Assembly (NCBI RefSeq): GCF_022869805.1 | Contig: NZ_CP094974.1 | Coordinates: forward strand, 310,001 to 374,000 | Source of the DNA: Halosolutus halophilus | Lineage (GTDB): Archaea; Halobacteriota; Halobacteria; Halobacteriales; Natrialbaceae | Length of the DNA: 64,000 nt | Reading direction: 5' to 3' | Notes under the pieces: model-generated | Seen by the model: only the letters and a program-made list of their open reading frames with translations | What the model was told of the DNA's origin: nothing | The model's database searches: none | Translations under genes and position numbers: made by a program | Shown: in pieces, positions 45,090 to 53,864 of the stretch | Numbering within the stretch: position 1 is the first letter of the stretch | Layout: every line of letters starts with the position of its first letter

Positions 45090-45332
45090 GAGGATGTAGT
45101 GCGGACGGCCGCTGCCCGAGAAGCCCCAGGTAAGGACCCCGCTCATGACGATCACCGCCCAGTTCGACGTGCGATCGAGGCGCTCGCGCCAGTACTTCAT
45201 CCGGTGGATCTCGCCGCGATAGAGGTGGGCCATCGCCGAACTCGGTCCCATCTGCTCGTCTAACAGTCCCGCGCCCACCTCGCGATGGTCGCTGTCGGTC
45301 GGATCGACGTCTTTCGTGGATGTCGGTTCCAT
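45090..45332 (-). pseudogene. Truncated DUF2270 membrane protein gene (N-terminal fragment)
   Basis: The 81 residues from the ATG at 45332 match the N-terminus of the DUF2270 family: GPSSAMAHLYRGEIHRMKYW then RERLDRTSNWAVIVMSGVLT WGF-like helix and PHYIL, where a full protein continues with three or so further helices over some 200 residues. Here the frame ends at 45015 after about two dozen unrelated residues, and no continuation of the family was seen in any frame before the alcohol dehydrogenase. It is therefore a 3'-deleted gene that still has its start; whether it is expressed is unknown. Family recalled from memory. Confidence 0.62.
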
Positions 45333-45473
45333 CGCCGTGAGCCGCTATCACCGCGAACCCCGTAGAGGCTCTATCGGCAAGTGTAACCGTCGGACTCGCG
45401 ATCCGGCGATGTCGGCGGGGATCGCGAGAACGAACCGATTTACCGCGGGCACCCGAAACGGACGACAATCAGC

Positions 45474-46847
45474 ATGCGTCCAGCCCACCCCACAGAGCAG
45501 GCCGTCGGTATGGAGTACTACGTCACCGACGCCGACGGCGTCGGCGGCCACCTGCGCGAGGACGACGAGCACTTCCGGGTGCGCGAACTCGAACGGTTCG
45601 ACACGGAACCCGTCGACGCGGGGACGGACGCCTACCCGCACCTCGTGTTCCGGGCGACCCTGCGCGGGTGGGACACCAACGACTTCGCCGCTCGACTCTC
45701 CGACGCACTGGGCGTCTCCCGGGAACGGGTCAACTGGGCCGGGACGAAGGACAAGTACGCGGTGACGACGCAACTCTTCTCGGTCTACGGTTCCGATCCG
45801 GACGACCTGCCCGACGTCGACGGGGCGGACCTCGAGGTCCTCGGCCGGGCCGGCCGATCGATCGAGTTCGGCGACCTCGCGGGTAACGCGTTCGAACTCG
45901 TCGTTAGCGATCCCGATCGGCCGGAGAACGCGGACCCGATCACCGACGAGTTACGCGCGTTCGGCGGCCTCGAGAGCCGCCGCAGAGGCGGGGACGATGT
46001 CGACGGCGCGGACGTGACACCGATCGGCGTCCCCAACTTCTTCGGCCAGCAGCGCTTCGGCAGTCGGCGGCCGATCACCCACGAGGTCGGCCTCGAGATC
46101 GTTCGCGGCGACTGGGAAGGGGCGGTGATGGCCTACCTCGGACGGCCGACCGACGCGGAACCCGAAGGGACGCAGGCGGCCCGCGCGTTCGTGGAGGAGA
46201 CCCGCGACTGGCAGCAAGCCCTCGATCGGTTCCCGAACCGACTGCGCTACGAGCGATCGATGCTGCACGAACTGGCCGAGTGCGAGGGAGCGCCCGGACC
46301 CGAGACGTTCCGGGCCGCACTCGAGCGCGTTCCCTCGAACCTCCAGCGGCTGTTCGTCCACGCCGCCCAGTCGTACGCGTTCAACCGGATGATAAGCGAG
46401 CGTCTGGCGCGCGACCTGCCGTTCGATCGCCCCGTCGCGGGGGACGTGGTCTGCTTCGCGGACACCGACGCCCCCGAGGGACTCGTCCTCCCGGACGCGG
46501 ACCGCCTGCAGCGGGTCGACGATCGCCGCGTCGACTCGGTGACCCGCCATTGCGAACGAGGTCGGGCCTTCGTCACCGCGCCGCTGGTCGGCACCGAGAC
46601 GGAACTCGCGGACGGCGAGCAGGGCGAGATCGAGCGGGCCGTCCTCGACGACCTCGACCTCGAATCCGGCGATTTCGATCTGCCCGGCGAGTTTTACTCG
46701 AACGGGACCCGGCGGTCGATTCTCGTCCAGACCGATCTCGAGGTCGAACACGATCCGCTGACCCTCTCGTTTTCGCTCCCCAAAGGGTCCTACGCGACGG
46801 TCGTTCTCCGGGAGTACCTCAAAGTCGATCCGATCGATCTCGGCTAA
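45474..46847 (+). CDS. truD: tRNA pseudouridine(13) synthase TruD
   Basis: This 457-residue enzyme isomerises uridine 13 of tRNA. The catalytic Asp93 lies in [14 protein letters not shown], the hallmark motif; the preceding [14 protein letters not shown] and following [19 protein letters not shown] blocks are also TruD-specific, and the [19 protein letters not shown] end with [20 protein letters not shown] closes the catalytic domain. Length is normal for archaeal TruD with its insertion domain. Confidence 0.96.
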   Translation: MRPAHPTEQAVGMEYYVTDADGVGGHLREDDEHFRVRELERFDTEPVDAGTDAYPHLVFRATLRGWDTNDFAARLSDALGVSRERVNWAGTKDKYAVTTQLFSVYGSDPDDLPDVDGADLEVLGRAGRSIEFGDLAGNAFELVVSDPDRPENADPITDELRAFGGLESRRRGGDDVDGADVTPIGVPNFFGQQRFGSRRPITHEVGLEIVRGDWEGAVMAYLGRPTDAEPEGTQAARAFVEETRDWQQALDRFPNRLRYERSMLHELAECEGAPGPETFRAALERVPSNLQRLFVHAAQSYAFNRMISERLARDLPFDRPVAGDVVCFADTDAPEGLVLPDADRLQRVDDRRVDSVTRHCERGRAFVTAPLVGTETELADGEQGEIERAVLDDLDLESGDFDLPGEFYSNGTRRSILVQTDLEVEHDPLTLSFSLPKGSYATVVLREYLKVDPIDLG

Positions 46848-46946
46848 CCACGGCAGTTCTCGACAGCAAGGGCCGGGAGTTCGCGGGAGCAGTTAGAAAC
46901 GGCGGATCGGGGGCCCGCTGCCGATCGGGTCGGCTGCCGCCGTCGC

Positions 46947-47462
46947 TCATGGAAGAGCGGTCCGGAGCACTGCGCCGAACCCGGCAGCGCCGACGGCGAA
47001 CGCGACGAGGCCGCCGATCCCGGTCAGTGCGAGCGCGCCGTTGAGTCCCGCCCCAACCAGCAACGGTTTCAGCCAGCCGTCGTCGCGACCGACCAGCCGT
47101 TCGCCGATCGCGAGGTACGCGATCGCCGACCCGATCGCCCACATCAGGGCGGCCACCAGCAAGAGCGGGATCGCGACGAAGATGCCGACGACCGTGACGA
47201 CGAGCAGGACGGTCACGAGCAAGACGGCGACCAGCGAGAGGACCCCGTACAGCAACGAGTCGATTGGGTCCTCGAGCACGACAGACGTCATCCGGTCCGT
47301 GTAGTCGGGGACGACCGCGATCATGAGCGCCCCGACGACCAGCGTCGTCAGGACGGCCCCGATCGCGCTGCCGACGAGACCGTCGGTCACGGCGACGTCG
47401 GTGCTGATACCGTTCGTCTCTGCGACCGCGACCGTCGCGACGGCCTGCAGGAGTGCGGTCAT
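46947..47462 (-). CDS. Integral membrane protein of unknown function
   Basis: The ATG at 47462 gives 171 residues with an N-terminal segment TALLQAVATVAVAETNGIST, several hydrophobic helices (GSAIGAVLTTLVVGALMIAV, a long VLLVTVLLVVTVVGIFVAIP stretch and LLLVAALMWAIGSAIAYLAI), a G-D-x-W motif and a final helix rich in Gly/Ala. A short membrane-proximal PDYTDRMTSVVLEDP region may be a soluble loop. Related proteins are common in haloarchaea with no assigned role. Confidence 0.7.
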   Translation of the reverse strand: MTALLQAVATVAVAETNGISTDVAVTDGLVGSAIGAVLTTLVVGALMIAVVPDYTDRMTSVVLEDPIDSLLYGVLSLVAVLLVTVLLVVTVVGIFVAIPLLLVAALMWAIGSAIAYLAIGERLVGRDDGWLKPLLVGAGLNGALALTGIGGLVAFAVGAAGFGAVLRTALP

Positions 47463-47602
47463 AGTTCGTTCGCGCACTGGAGGAAGGTAAGTGCACGTGT
47501 CGATCGTCGGGCGGTAGGTGGATAGCGAACGTACGTCAGCCGATTCGGACTGTCACTCGGGCGAGAAGCTTATCAGCTACCGTCGCCTCCAGACGGCAGT
47601 CT

Positions 47603-47875
47603 ATGACCAACGACGTGTTTACAGCCCCCGAAACGACCGCTGACGAGTGGGTCGACGTTCGAATGACCGAACCGGAACACGGCGAGTGGGACGTCGACGT
47701 CGTCGTGGCCGGCGGTCGCGTGGAGTACGTCGACCTCCGGATCAAACACGAACTCCTCGGTGGGTTCGTCGACTGCCTCCTCGACGACGTCGACGAGGAT
47801 CGCGCCGCGTCGATCCTGCGAACGGCAGCTAGTCGGCGGGGGATCGACCTCGACGCCGGACCGACCGCCGAGTAG
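47603..47875 (+). CDS. Small haloarchaeal protein, function unknown
   Basis: This 90-residue soluble protein has a short beta-hairpin (GEWDVDVVVAGGRVEYVDLR) followed by two helices (HELLGGFVDCLLDDV and EDRAASILRTAASRRG). It is acidic and codon use is normal, so it is probably a real gene, although no family is recognised. Confidence 0.6.
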   Translation: MTNDVFTAPETTADEWVDVRMTEPEHGEWDVDVVVAGGRVEYVDLRIKHELLGGFVDCLLDDVDEDRAASILRTAASRRGIDLDAGPTAE

Positions 47876-47985
47876 TCCTCGGATATCGTCTTCCGTCCGT
47901 GACGTGACCCACACCTGTCGTTCGGACTGATTATCGTGGCGATCGGTGTGAACAGGTTTTGTCCGTTCGTCTCTTACGGACTCGT

Positions 47986-48423
47986 ATGCGGAGCAAGCGT
48001 CTTCAGCGTGAGATCGACGATCTGGTAGCCCAGGGCTGGCGGATCGAGGACGAAGGCCCCGATCGGGTCGTGATGGTCGATCGTCGATTCGGCTCGGTCG
48101 CCTCGCACGTCATCGTCGCGATCCTGACGTTCTGGTGGACGATGGGGCTGGGGAACGTCGTGTGGGGTGCGTACAACTACGTCTCGAAGTCGCGCCGGCG
48201 GGTGCTCTGGGATCGACAGGGGACCTGCCCGGAGTGTGGGGCGGCGGTGTCCGAGGACGCGGCGTACTGTGCCTCCTGTGGCACGGACGTCGAGAGCGAG
48301 TCGGTGAGCACGCCCGACGAGGGCGTCGTCTGTCCCGAATGTGAGGCCATCGTTTCCGAGGGGTCGCGGTACTGCCGCGCCTGCGGGGCGAAACTCGCCG
48401 ACACGATGGGGTCCTCGAGCTAG
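47986..48423 (+). CDS. Zinc-ribbon protein with membrane segment
   Basis: The ATG at 47986 gives 145 residues. An N-terminal amphipathic segment (RSKRLQREIDDLVAQGWRIE) and one hydrophobic region (SHVIVAILTFWWTMGLGNVV) come before two zinc ribbons: CPECGAAVSEDAAYCASCG and CPECEAIVSEGSRYCRACG, each with two CxxC pairs. The arrangement suggests a membrane-associated protein whose ribbons face the cytoplasm; function unknown. The frame extends upstream to 47959, but the ATG is better supported. Confidence 0.7.
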   Translation: MRSKRLQREIDDLVAQGWRIEDEGPDRVVMVDRRFGSVASHVIVAILTFWWTMGLGNVVWGAYNYVSKSRRRVLWDRQGTCPECGAAVSEDAAYCASCGTDVESESVSTPDEGVVCPECEAIVSEGSRYCRACGAKLADTMGSSS

Positions 48424-48500
48424 CGACGGGCGGCGACGCGGACCGTCGACCACCGATCGAAAAACACGCCCGTTTTATCACCCGCGGGTGAACTATCGAT

Positions 48501-49259
48501 ATGGAGTGTCGTCACTGTGCGTCGCCGCTCGAGAAACCCGGCGACTTCTGTCTGGTCTGCCGGGAGGCGAACACCGAAGCGGTGGTGCTCGACGCGACGC
48601 GCGATCGGGCGACGCTGACGATGCTGGCGGGCGGTGACACGGAGGGTGACCCCGATCCCGACGCCGACGCGACCGACGAGATTCTCGGGGAGACGACGGT
48701 GACGACGACCCCGGAAGACGGCGAGAACGAGACGGTCGAACTCCGGAACTTCGCGGGCCTGATCGGCGACGAGATCCGGCGCAAGCGGCCCGAGGAGGTC
48801 TACGCCGGCGGGTCGCGGGCGGTGATTCGGGCGGTCCGCGAGGACATTCACCACCAGTTCTACCGCGTCGACGACGACGAGCCAGTACAGGCGGTCCTCG
48901 ATCGGCGCGGGAATCGCGCTCTCGACGTGGTCGAGACCCCGCCGGCCGAGAAGATCGGCGGGAGTCACTCGACGCTCATCGGCGGCCGGACCGGAATGCG
49001 GGCCATCCAGACCGTCGCCGGCCATCCACACGTCAAGAAGGTGATCCCCGGCCCGATCGACGCCGGGGGCAAGGGCTCCCAGTCGGGGCTCCGAGCGAAG
49101 GTGACCCGCGCCGACCACGGCGGCAACGTTCGCATGCTCCTGCGTGACGGCTCGAGCGTACAGGAGAATCGCGTCGTGACGACTGCCCGCGATCGGGAGA
49201 TGGGCGAACGGATCCGGGAGGACCTCAACGACGTCCTCGCCGACGCGGAGTTTCAGTAA
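48501..49259 (+). CDS. DUF2103 metal-binding protein
   Basis: This 252-residue protein begins with a zinc-ribbon, CRHCASPLEKPGDFCLVCRE, then an acidic linker, then the DUF2103 core: ELRNFAGLIGDEIRRKRPEE, and the C-terminal KIGGSHSTLIGGRTGMRAIQ with VIPGPIDAGGKGSQSGLRAK and NVRMLLRDGSSVQE. The core has the predicted metal-binding glycine/His pattern of that family. It is archaeal and uncharacterised. Confidence 0.78.
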   Translation: MECRHCASPLEKPGDFCLVCREANTEAVVLDATRDRATLTMLAGGDTEGDPDPDADATDEILGETTVTTTPEDGENETVELRNFAGLIGDEIRRKRPEEVYAGGSRAVIRAVREDIHHQFYRVDDDEPVQAVLDRRGNRALDVVETPPAEKIGGSHSTLIGGRTGMRAIQTVAGHPHVKKVIPGPIDAGGKGSQSGLRAKVTRADHGGNVRMLLRDGSSVQENRVVTTARDREMGERIREDLNDVLADAEFQ

Positions 49260-49365
49260 CTCGTCCTCGCGACCGCTGTGCGTATTGTTACGGGCCGATG
49301 GAAGTGACACTGTCTGCCCCTTGTCCGACCCTTATCCGACCGGGTGTAATGAAATTTAATTAGCC

Positions 49366-49569
49366 ATGCTCGAACGTCCCGACCTCGTCCTGGCCGCGAT
49401 TCCCCTTCTCGGAGTGAGTGGACTCGCCCTCCAGTCGGTAGTCGTGGCGGGAATCGGGACGGGGCTGCTCACGGGCCCGCTGGCGGTCACGGGCTATCTC
49501 GCCGCGCTCGCGCTGGTCTTTCGCGAGTTGCTCGTGGGACCGGTCGCCGAACGATCGGGTGAGTCGTAA
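49366..49569 (+). CDS. Small two-helix membrane protein, function unknown
   Basis: This 67-residue protein starts LERPDLVLAAIPLLGVSGLA and has two hydrophobic helices with a short glycine-rich turn (GIGTGLLTGPLAVTG) and a charged end. It precedes the ribosomal protein gene by 42 bases. An AT-rich stretch (AAATTTAATTAG) lies just upstream. No family recognised. Confidence 0.55.
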   Translation: MLERPDLVLAAIPLLGVSGLALQSVVVAGIGTGLLTGPLAVTGYLAALALVFRELLVGPVAERSGES

Positions 49570-49578
49570 CTCAACAGG

Positions 49579-49584
49579 TTTAAG
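49579..49584 (+). promoter_or_regulatory. TATA-like box of the rpl37ae operon
   Basis: TTTAAG at 49579-49584 is 28 bases before the ATG at 49612, with a purine-rich stretch before it as a possible BRE. This spacing predicts a nearly leaderless transcript for rpl37ae, rpoP and pcc1. Confidence 0.5.
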
Positions 49585-49611
49585 AATCCGCTGGCGATAG
49601 ACAGCAGTACT

Positions 49612-49872
49612 ATGGCCAAGAAAGGAACAGTCGGCAGCGCGGGCCGGTTCGGCGCTCGCTACGGTCGCGTTGCTCGACGTCGTGTCAGTGAGATCGAAGA
49701 CGACATGGAGAGCGCACAGGTCGACGGCGACGACGTGACTCGCGTCGGGACCGGCATCTGGAAGAACGAGGAGACCGGCGAAGTCTTCACCGGCGGCGCG
49801 TTCCGTCCCCAGACCCCCGCTGGCCGGACCGTCCAGCGCTCGATCCGTGCCGCACTGGCCGACGACGAATAA
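49612..49872 (+). CDS. rpl37ae: Large ribosomal subunit protein L37Ae (eL43), zinc-finger-less variant
   Basis: This 86-residue protein has the eL43 N-terminus [20 protein letters not shown] and C-terminal [20 protein letters not shown]. The central zinc ribbon is replaced: where family members have CPNCG...QCSYC, here the segment reads [20 protein letters not shown] and [10 protein letters not shown]. There is no cysteine in the whole protein. It is the first gene of a tight cluster with rpoP and pcc1, a common archaeal arrangement. Confidence 0.93.
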   Translation: MAKKGTVGSAGRFGARYGRVARRRVSEIEDDMESAQVDGDDVTRVGTGIWKNEETGEVFTGGAFRPQTPAGRTVQRSIRAALADDE

Positions 49873-49895
49873 TCCCCGGATCCACGACCAAACGT

Positions 49896-50030
49896 ATGAG
49901 TTACAAGTGTTCTCGCTGTAAGCGCGACGTCAAGCTCGACGAGTACGGCGGTGTCCGCTGTCCCTACTGTGGCCACCGCGTACTCCTGAAAGAACGCAGC
50001 CGCGACGTCAAGGAAGTCGACGTCGAATAG
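49896..50030 (+). CDS. rpoP: DNA-directed RNA polymerase subunit P (Rpb12-like)
   Basis: This 44-residue protein was found by direct reading of a short frame: the two zinc CxxC pairs lie in YKCSRCKRD and [10 protein letters not shown], followed by [15 protein letters not shown]. It is the archaeal Rpb12 homologue, which stabilises the RpoD/RpoL part of RNA polymerase. It lies 23 bases after rpl37ae. Confidence 0.95.
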   Translation: MSYKCSRCKRDVKLDEYGGVRCPYCGHRVLLKERSRDVKEVDVE

Positions 50031-50034
50031 GCCG

Positions 50035-50310
50035 GTGTCTTCTCACGACGCGACCCTCGAGTTCGAGTACGAGACCGCGTCTCGCGCACGGATCGTCGCC
50101 GACAGCGTCGCCCGCGAGATCGGCGAGATCGACGACGATCGCTCCCGGACGACGATCGATCGAGACGGGGCGGTCGTCAGGGTGGCGATCGACGCCGCCG
50201 ACGTCGTCGCGCTGCGAGCGGCCCTGAACACCTGGTTCTCGCTGATCGACGTGGCGGAACGGACGGCGGACGTCGGAGCCGCGGTGACGACCGACGACGA
50301 TCGACGGTAG
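50035..50310 (+). CDS. pcc1: KEOPS complex subunit Pcc1
   Basis: The GTG start at 50035 is only four bases after rpoP's stop. The 91-residue protein has the Pcc1 pattern ATLEFEYETASRARIVADSV, then GAVVRVAIDAADVVALRAAL, then NTWFSLIDVAERTADV. In KEOPS it dimerises and bridges Kae1 for t6A tRNA modification. The location in this ribosome/RNA polymerase operon is typical. Confidence 0.9.
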   Translation: MSSHDATLEFEYETASRARIVADSVAREIGEIDDDRSRTTIDRDGAVVRVAIDAADVVALRAALNTWFSLIDVAERTADVGAAVTTDDDRR

Positions 50311-50404
50311 CGGCCACGCGAACCGGACGCGTCGGTCGCCGCCATTCCCGACGCCCGCGGTCGGTCGTCCGCTCGCGCAGCGGTCCTGAACGTCAAAGCT
50401 TGCC

Positions 50405-50410
50405 TTTATC
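50405..50410 (+). promoter_or_regulatory. TATA-like box before prefoldin beta
   Basis: TTTATC at 50405-50410 lies 25-30 bases before the ATG at 50435 and suggests an independent promoter for the prefoldin beta/DUF3194 pair, separate from the upstream rpl37ae cluster. Confidence 0.45.
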
Positions 50411-50434
50411 AGTGCGGAGGGCGAGGGTCGAAAC

Positions 50435-50836
50435 ATGCAAGGTAATCTGCCGCCTGAAGCACAGGAGAAAATCGAAGAATTGCAGGGCCTGCAGGAGACT
50501 GCACAGGAGGTCGCCGTCCAGAAGCAGGAGGCCGAATCGAGCCTCACCGAAGCCCAGAACGCGCTCGACGAACTCGAGAACATCGACGACGACACGACGA
50601 TGTACCGGAACGTCGGCGAACTCCTCGTCGAGACCGAGTACGACGAGGCCCAGGAGGACCTCGAAGACAAGGTCGACACGCTCGAGATCCGCCTCGAGAC
50701 GCTCGAAAAGCAGGAAGACCGCGTCCAGCAGCAGTTCGAGAGCCTCCAGGAGGAACTCGAAGAGCTGCTCGGCGGCGGCGGTGCGATGGGCGGCGGTCCG
50801 GCCGGCCCCGGCGGCCCCGGTGCTGGCGGCGCGTAA
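50435..50836 (+). CDS. pfdB: Prefoldin subunit beta
   Basis: This 133-residue chaperone subunit has the beta-prefoldin coiled coil: [20 protein letters not shown], then [20 protein letters not shown] with [20 protein letters not shown] at the beta-hairpin, and a second helix. The C-terminus is glycine/alanine/proline-rich ([12 protein letters not shown]), a haloarchaeal feature. With the alpha subunit it forms the hexameric jellyfish that delivers unfolded proteins to the thermosome. Confidence 0.95.
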   Translation: MQGNLPPEAQEKIEELQGLQETAQEVAVQKQEAESSLTEAQNALDELENIDDDTTMYRNVGELLVETEYDEAQEDLEDKVDTLEIRLETLEKQEDRVQQQFESLQEELEELLGGGGAMGGGPAGPGGPGAGGA

Positions 50837-51085
50837 ATGACGGAAGACGAGCCTTCCGACGAGACCGTCGTCCAGACGGCTGCCGACGCTGCGGAGGGTC
50901 TCATCTTCTCGCGGTACAAGCAGTCCGCGGTGCGTGATTTCGACGTCACCGTGACCTTCGAGGACGGTCTCCTCGAGGTCGACGTCTACCTGAACGCGCC
51001 CGAGGACGTCGCCGATCCCGACCAGGTCGCCGACGACGCCGCCCTCGCCGCACGGGAGGCCGTCGACGATCTGTTCGACGAGTAA
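50837..51085 (+). CDS. DUF3194 family protein
   Basis: This 82-residue acidic protein starts immediately after the prefoldin stop (TAAATG), so the two are translationally linked. The pattern AADAAEGLIFSRYKQSAVRD, FDVTVTFEDGLLEVDVYLN and VADDAALAAREAVDDLFDE matches archaeal DUF3194 proteins, which usually sit beside prefoldin beta. Function unknown, but the constant neighbourhood suggests a role in protein folding. Confidence 0.85.
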   Translation: MTEDEPSDETVVQTAADAAEGLIFSRYKQSAVRDFDVTVTFEDGLLEVDVYLNAPEDVADPDQVADDAALAAREAVDDLFDE

Positions 51086-51318
51086 TCGGTCTCGATTCTC
51101 GGGTCCCGCCTTTCGACCACGGTAGCGACGGCACTGCTCTTGACCCTACCGATCGCGAACTGCGGGTGCCTGCCCCGGCAGTCGCCGATCGTGCACCGAA
51201 TCGCGAAAACGAACGGTAGTTCGGGTTCACGCTGCAAATACAGTCGGTGCGTGACTACGGCTGGTGGCGGTTCGAGTTCGTTACCGCCGGTTTTTCGCGA
51301 CGGTCGGAAGTCAGCCAT

Positions 51319-51381
51319 GGTCACTGCATCGCCGTGATCCAGCGCGCCGGGTCACTGCATGGCCTTGACCCAGCCCGGCAC
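51319..51381 (-). repeat. 31-base-period direct duplication at the 3' end of the NmrA-like gene
   Basis: GGTCACTGCAT occurs at 51319-51329 and again at 51350-51360, with similarity continuing for about 20 more bases (GCC, TGA and CCAGC in both). The second copy holds the gene's last codons and stop (51352-51354, minus strand); the first lies just beyond the stop. The 31-base period is the same as at 36099. Confidence 0.65.
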
Positions 51382-52257
51382 CGACGCCATGCCCTCCTTG
51401 TCCTCCCAGCCGTTCTCGCGGAGGTACGCTTCCAGATCGGTGAACTCGAAGCCGAACCGATCCTCGAGCGCGTCGATGTCGGCGGTGTAGCCGACTTCGT
51501 TGAACCACTCGCACATGACCGTGAACTCCTCGCCGAACGAGTCGTAGGCGTCCTCGATCGGGACGTGGACCGGTTCGACGTCCCGACCCGTCACCGCCGA
51601 GAGGACGGCGGCCGTCTCGGCGAGCGTCTGCTCGTCGCCCGCGAGTTCGACGCGGTCGCCGACGAACTCGTCGGGGTTCTCGAACACAACGGCCGCGGCG
51701 TGACCGACGTCGTCCGTGTCGATCATCTGGAGGGAGACGCCCTCCGCGAGCGGCAGGGCGATCGTCCCGTCCTCGACGACGTCCTCTGCGAACGCCTCGA
51801 AGTTCTGGAAGAAGAACACCGGCCCGAGAACGGTCAGCGGGAGGTCGAGATTCCGGGCGTGCCGTTCGATCTCCCACGCGGAGTCGAAGTGCGGGATACC
51901 GGTGTCCTCCCAGTGGCTCCCGACGCCGCTGAAGACGAACTGGTCGACGCCCTCCTCGGCGGCGACCTCGGTGACGTTTTTGCCCTGCCGGACTTGCTGA
52001 TCGTAGCCCTCCGTCCAGAAGTTCGTCACCGCGAAGACGGCGTCGACCGCCGCGACGTGGGGCGCGAGCGACGCCTTCTCGTTCAGGTCGCCCTCGACCA
52101 TCGTCACGCCGCGATCGGCGAGTCGTCGCGCGGTCTCGCCCGAGGCGTCACGCGTCAGGCCGAAGACGTCGAAGTCGGTATCCGCGGCGAGCAGGTGGTC
52201 GACCACTGCGCCACCCTGGTTCCCCGTCGCACCGGTGACGAGGACGCTTTCGACCAT
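51352..52257 (-). CDS. NmrA/HSCARG-like NAD(P)-binding protein
   Basis: This 301-residue atypical SDR has the nucleotide-binding motif VTGATGNQGGAVVDHLL, then the FGLTRDASGETARRLADRGV block, VFSGVGSHWEDTGIPHFDSA and a LTVLGPVFFFQNFE segment, which are typical of NmrA-like redox sensors and not of dehydrogenases with a Y-x-x-x-K pair. It may act as a sensor of NADPH or as an oxidoreductase. An inverted repeat lies in its upstream region (see findings). Confidence 0.85.
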   Translation of the reverse strand: MVESVLVTGATGNQGGAVVDHLLAADTDFDVFGLTRDASGETARRLADRGVTMVEGDLNEKASLAPHVAAVDAVFAVTNFWTEGYDQQVRQGKNVTEVAAEEGVDQFVFSGVGSHWEDTGIPHFDSAWEIERHARNLDLPLTVLGPVFFFQNFEAFAEDVVEDGTIALPLAEGVSLQMIDTDDVGHAAAVVFENPDEFVGDRVELAGDEQTLAETAAVLSAVTGRDVEPVHVPIEDAYDSFGEEFTVMCEWFNEVGYTADIDALEDRFGFEFTDLEAYLRENGWEDKEGMASVPGWVKAMQ

Positions 52258-52551
52258 CTCAGTTCACCTCCACGTCGACGGCCGGGATAGTCGGAGTCGA
52301 TACCAATGTCGGCGCAGCGGCAGCTGGTTGCATTACGTTATCTGGTTCGTTGTGTAACTATATACTCGTTTGGCGGCAAGAGTGCAACCACGTTACACCG
52401 CCGTTAGCGGGATCGAGTGACAGTTCGAGTCCGAGCGTCGTGGGGATGATGCGATCGAACGCCGGCGCGAGGCCGGTACTCGAACCGGCTGTCGCCGGTG
52501 ATCGAGCCGATTACGCCTGTGCCAGGAAAGAGGGCGGCTGGCGGGGACAGT

Positions 52552-53103
52552 TTACGACTCGCAGATCGCGATGAAGTTCTCGAAGATCTCCTCGCCCTCT
52601 TCGGTGTGGGCGACCTCGGGGTGCCACTGGACGCCGTAGAGATCGCGATCGGTGTCGCTCATCGCCTCGACGTCGCAGACGTCACTCCGGGCCGTCAACT
52701 CGAACCCCTCGGGGAGTTCCTTCACCTCGTCGGCGTGACTCGCCCAGACGCGGGTTTCCGGATGGAGCGACCCGGTGAGCGGATCGGCGTCGTCGACGAT
52801 GTCGACGCTCACGTCTGCGTAGCCCCCGTAGTCGCCGCCTCCGACCCGTCCGCCGAGTTCCTCGGCGATCAACTGCATCCCCAGACAGATGCCCAGCACG
52901 GGCACGTCCCCCTCGAGATAGTCGGCCGATCGGCCGATCCGGTCCATGTCCGGGCCGCCCGAGAGCACGATCCCCTCGGCGTCTACCTCCGACGGTGGCG
53001 TCTCGTTGTCGATCAACTCCGTGTCGACGCCGAGGTCCCGAAGTGCCCGGCGTTCAAGATGCGTAAACTGTCCGTGGTTGTCCACCACGACGATTTTCGT
53101 CAT
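52552..53103 (-). CDS. guaAA: GMP synthase, glutamine amidotransferase subunit (GuaA-A)
   Basis: This 183-residue class I glutaminase supplies ammonia for GMP synthesis; in archaea it is a separate protein from the ATP pyrophosphatase subunit. The nucleophile Cys73 is in VLGICLGMQLIAEELGG, and the His-Glu pair in YGVQWHPEVAHTEEGEEIF. The N-terminal KIVVVDNHGQFTHLERRALR is also typical of GuaA-A. The synthase subunit is not in this window. Confidence 0.94.
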   Translation of the reverse strand: MTKIVVVDNHGQFTHLERRALRDLGVDTELIDNETPPSEVDAEGIVLSGGPDMDRIGRSADYLEGDVPVLGICLGMQLIAEELGGRVGGGDYGGYADVSVDIVDDADPLTGSLHPETRVWASHADEVKELPEGFELTARSDVCDVEAMSDTDRDLYGVQWHPEVAHTEEGEEIFENFIAICES

Positions 53104-53246
53104 TGCGTCCTCGTAGCCGACCGACCGGTAAAAACGGTCCGAAAACCGATCTCGAATCGCTCGCGCCCGGTTCGGCCGGACGACGCCGTGGCAAACGTCA
53201 CGTTCTTGGAAAAACGTACCAATTGATCCGTAAGAGTCGTGTACCG

Positions 53247-53747
53247 ATGGTAGTCACTACCTTTCGCGGCGTGACCCGGTGGACGGTTCTGCTGTCCGTC
53301 GCGGGGATCGCCCTGGGGATCGTGGGCTACACGGCGATCGAGTGGACGGTCCAGTCGATCGAGGCCGGGGGCGACGTCCTTAGCGTCTTCGCGCCACTGA
53401 TCGCGATCTTCGTCACGCTGCTGGTCGCGCCGGTACTCACCGCACTGATCGGCCTCGACGAGGGACGACGGGCGACCGACAGACGCTTCCTCGTCGAGAC
53501 GGCGATCGGATCGCTGATCGGATCCGTCCTGTACGTCGTCATCGCGGTCACGCTGATCAGCCGGTACACGGCCGACGGCGCCGGACCAGGTCTGTTCGAT
53601 ATCGTCTCGATCGCCGGACTGGTCGCCATCATCGGCGTGCTCAGCGCGACGGTTGCGGGTTTCGCTTCCTTCGTCGCGGACGACGAGGTGGACGCGCCGG
53701 AACAGACACCAGCCCTCCTGCGGAAGAAAACCGACTCGACGAACTGA
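53247..53747 (+). CDS. Integral membrane protein, function unknown
   Basis: I use the ATG at 53247 (VVTTFRGVTRWTVLLSV), giving 166 residues; the upstream frame is shadow-like. Four hydrophobic segments are visible: WTVLLSVAGIALGIVGYTAI, VFAPLIAIFVTLLVAPVLTA, TAIGSLIGSVLYVVIAVTLI and IAGLVAIIGVLSATVAGFAS, with a cytoplasmic loop containing EGRRATDRRF. The C-terminal tail is acidic and then lysine-rich. No family known. Confidence 0.68.
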   Translation: MVVTTFRGVTRWTVLLSVAGIALGIVGYTAIEWTVQSIEAGGDVLSVFAPLIAIFVTLLVAPVLTALIGLDEGRRATDRRFLVETAIGSLIGSVLYVVIAVTLISRYTADGAGPGLFDIVSIAGLVAIIGVLSATVAGFASFVADDEVDAPEQTPALLRKKTDSTN

Positions 53748-53864
53748 GAGCGTCCGGTTCTCCCTGTTCGATGCCGGGAAAAACCGGGGGAGACGCCGGT
53801 CGCTGCCTCCGGTACGTCGGCGGTGCATCGGCATCCATCGGAGTTCGACGATCCGCGTACTGCT

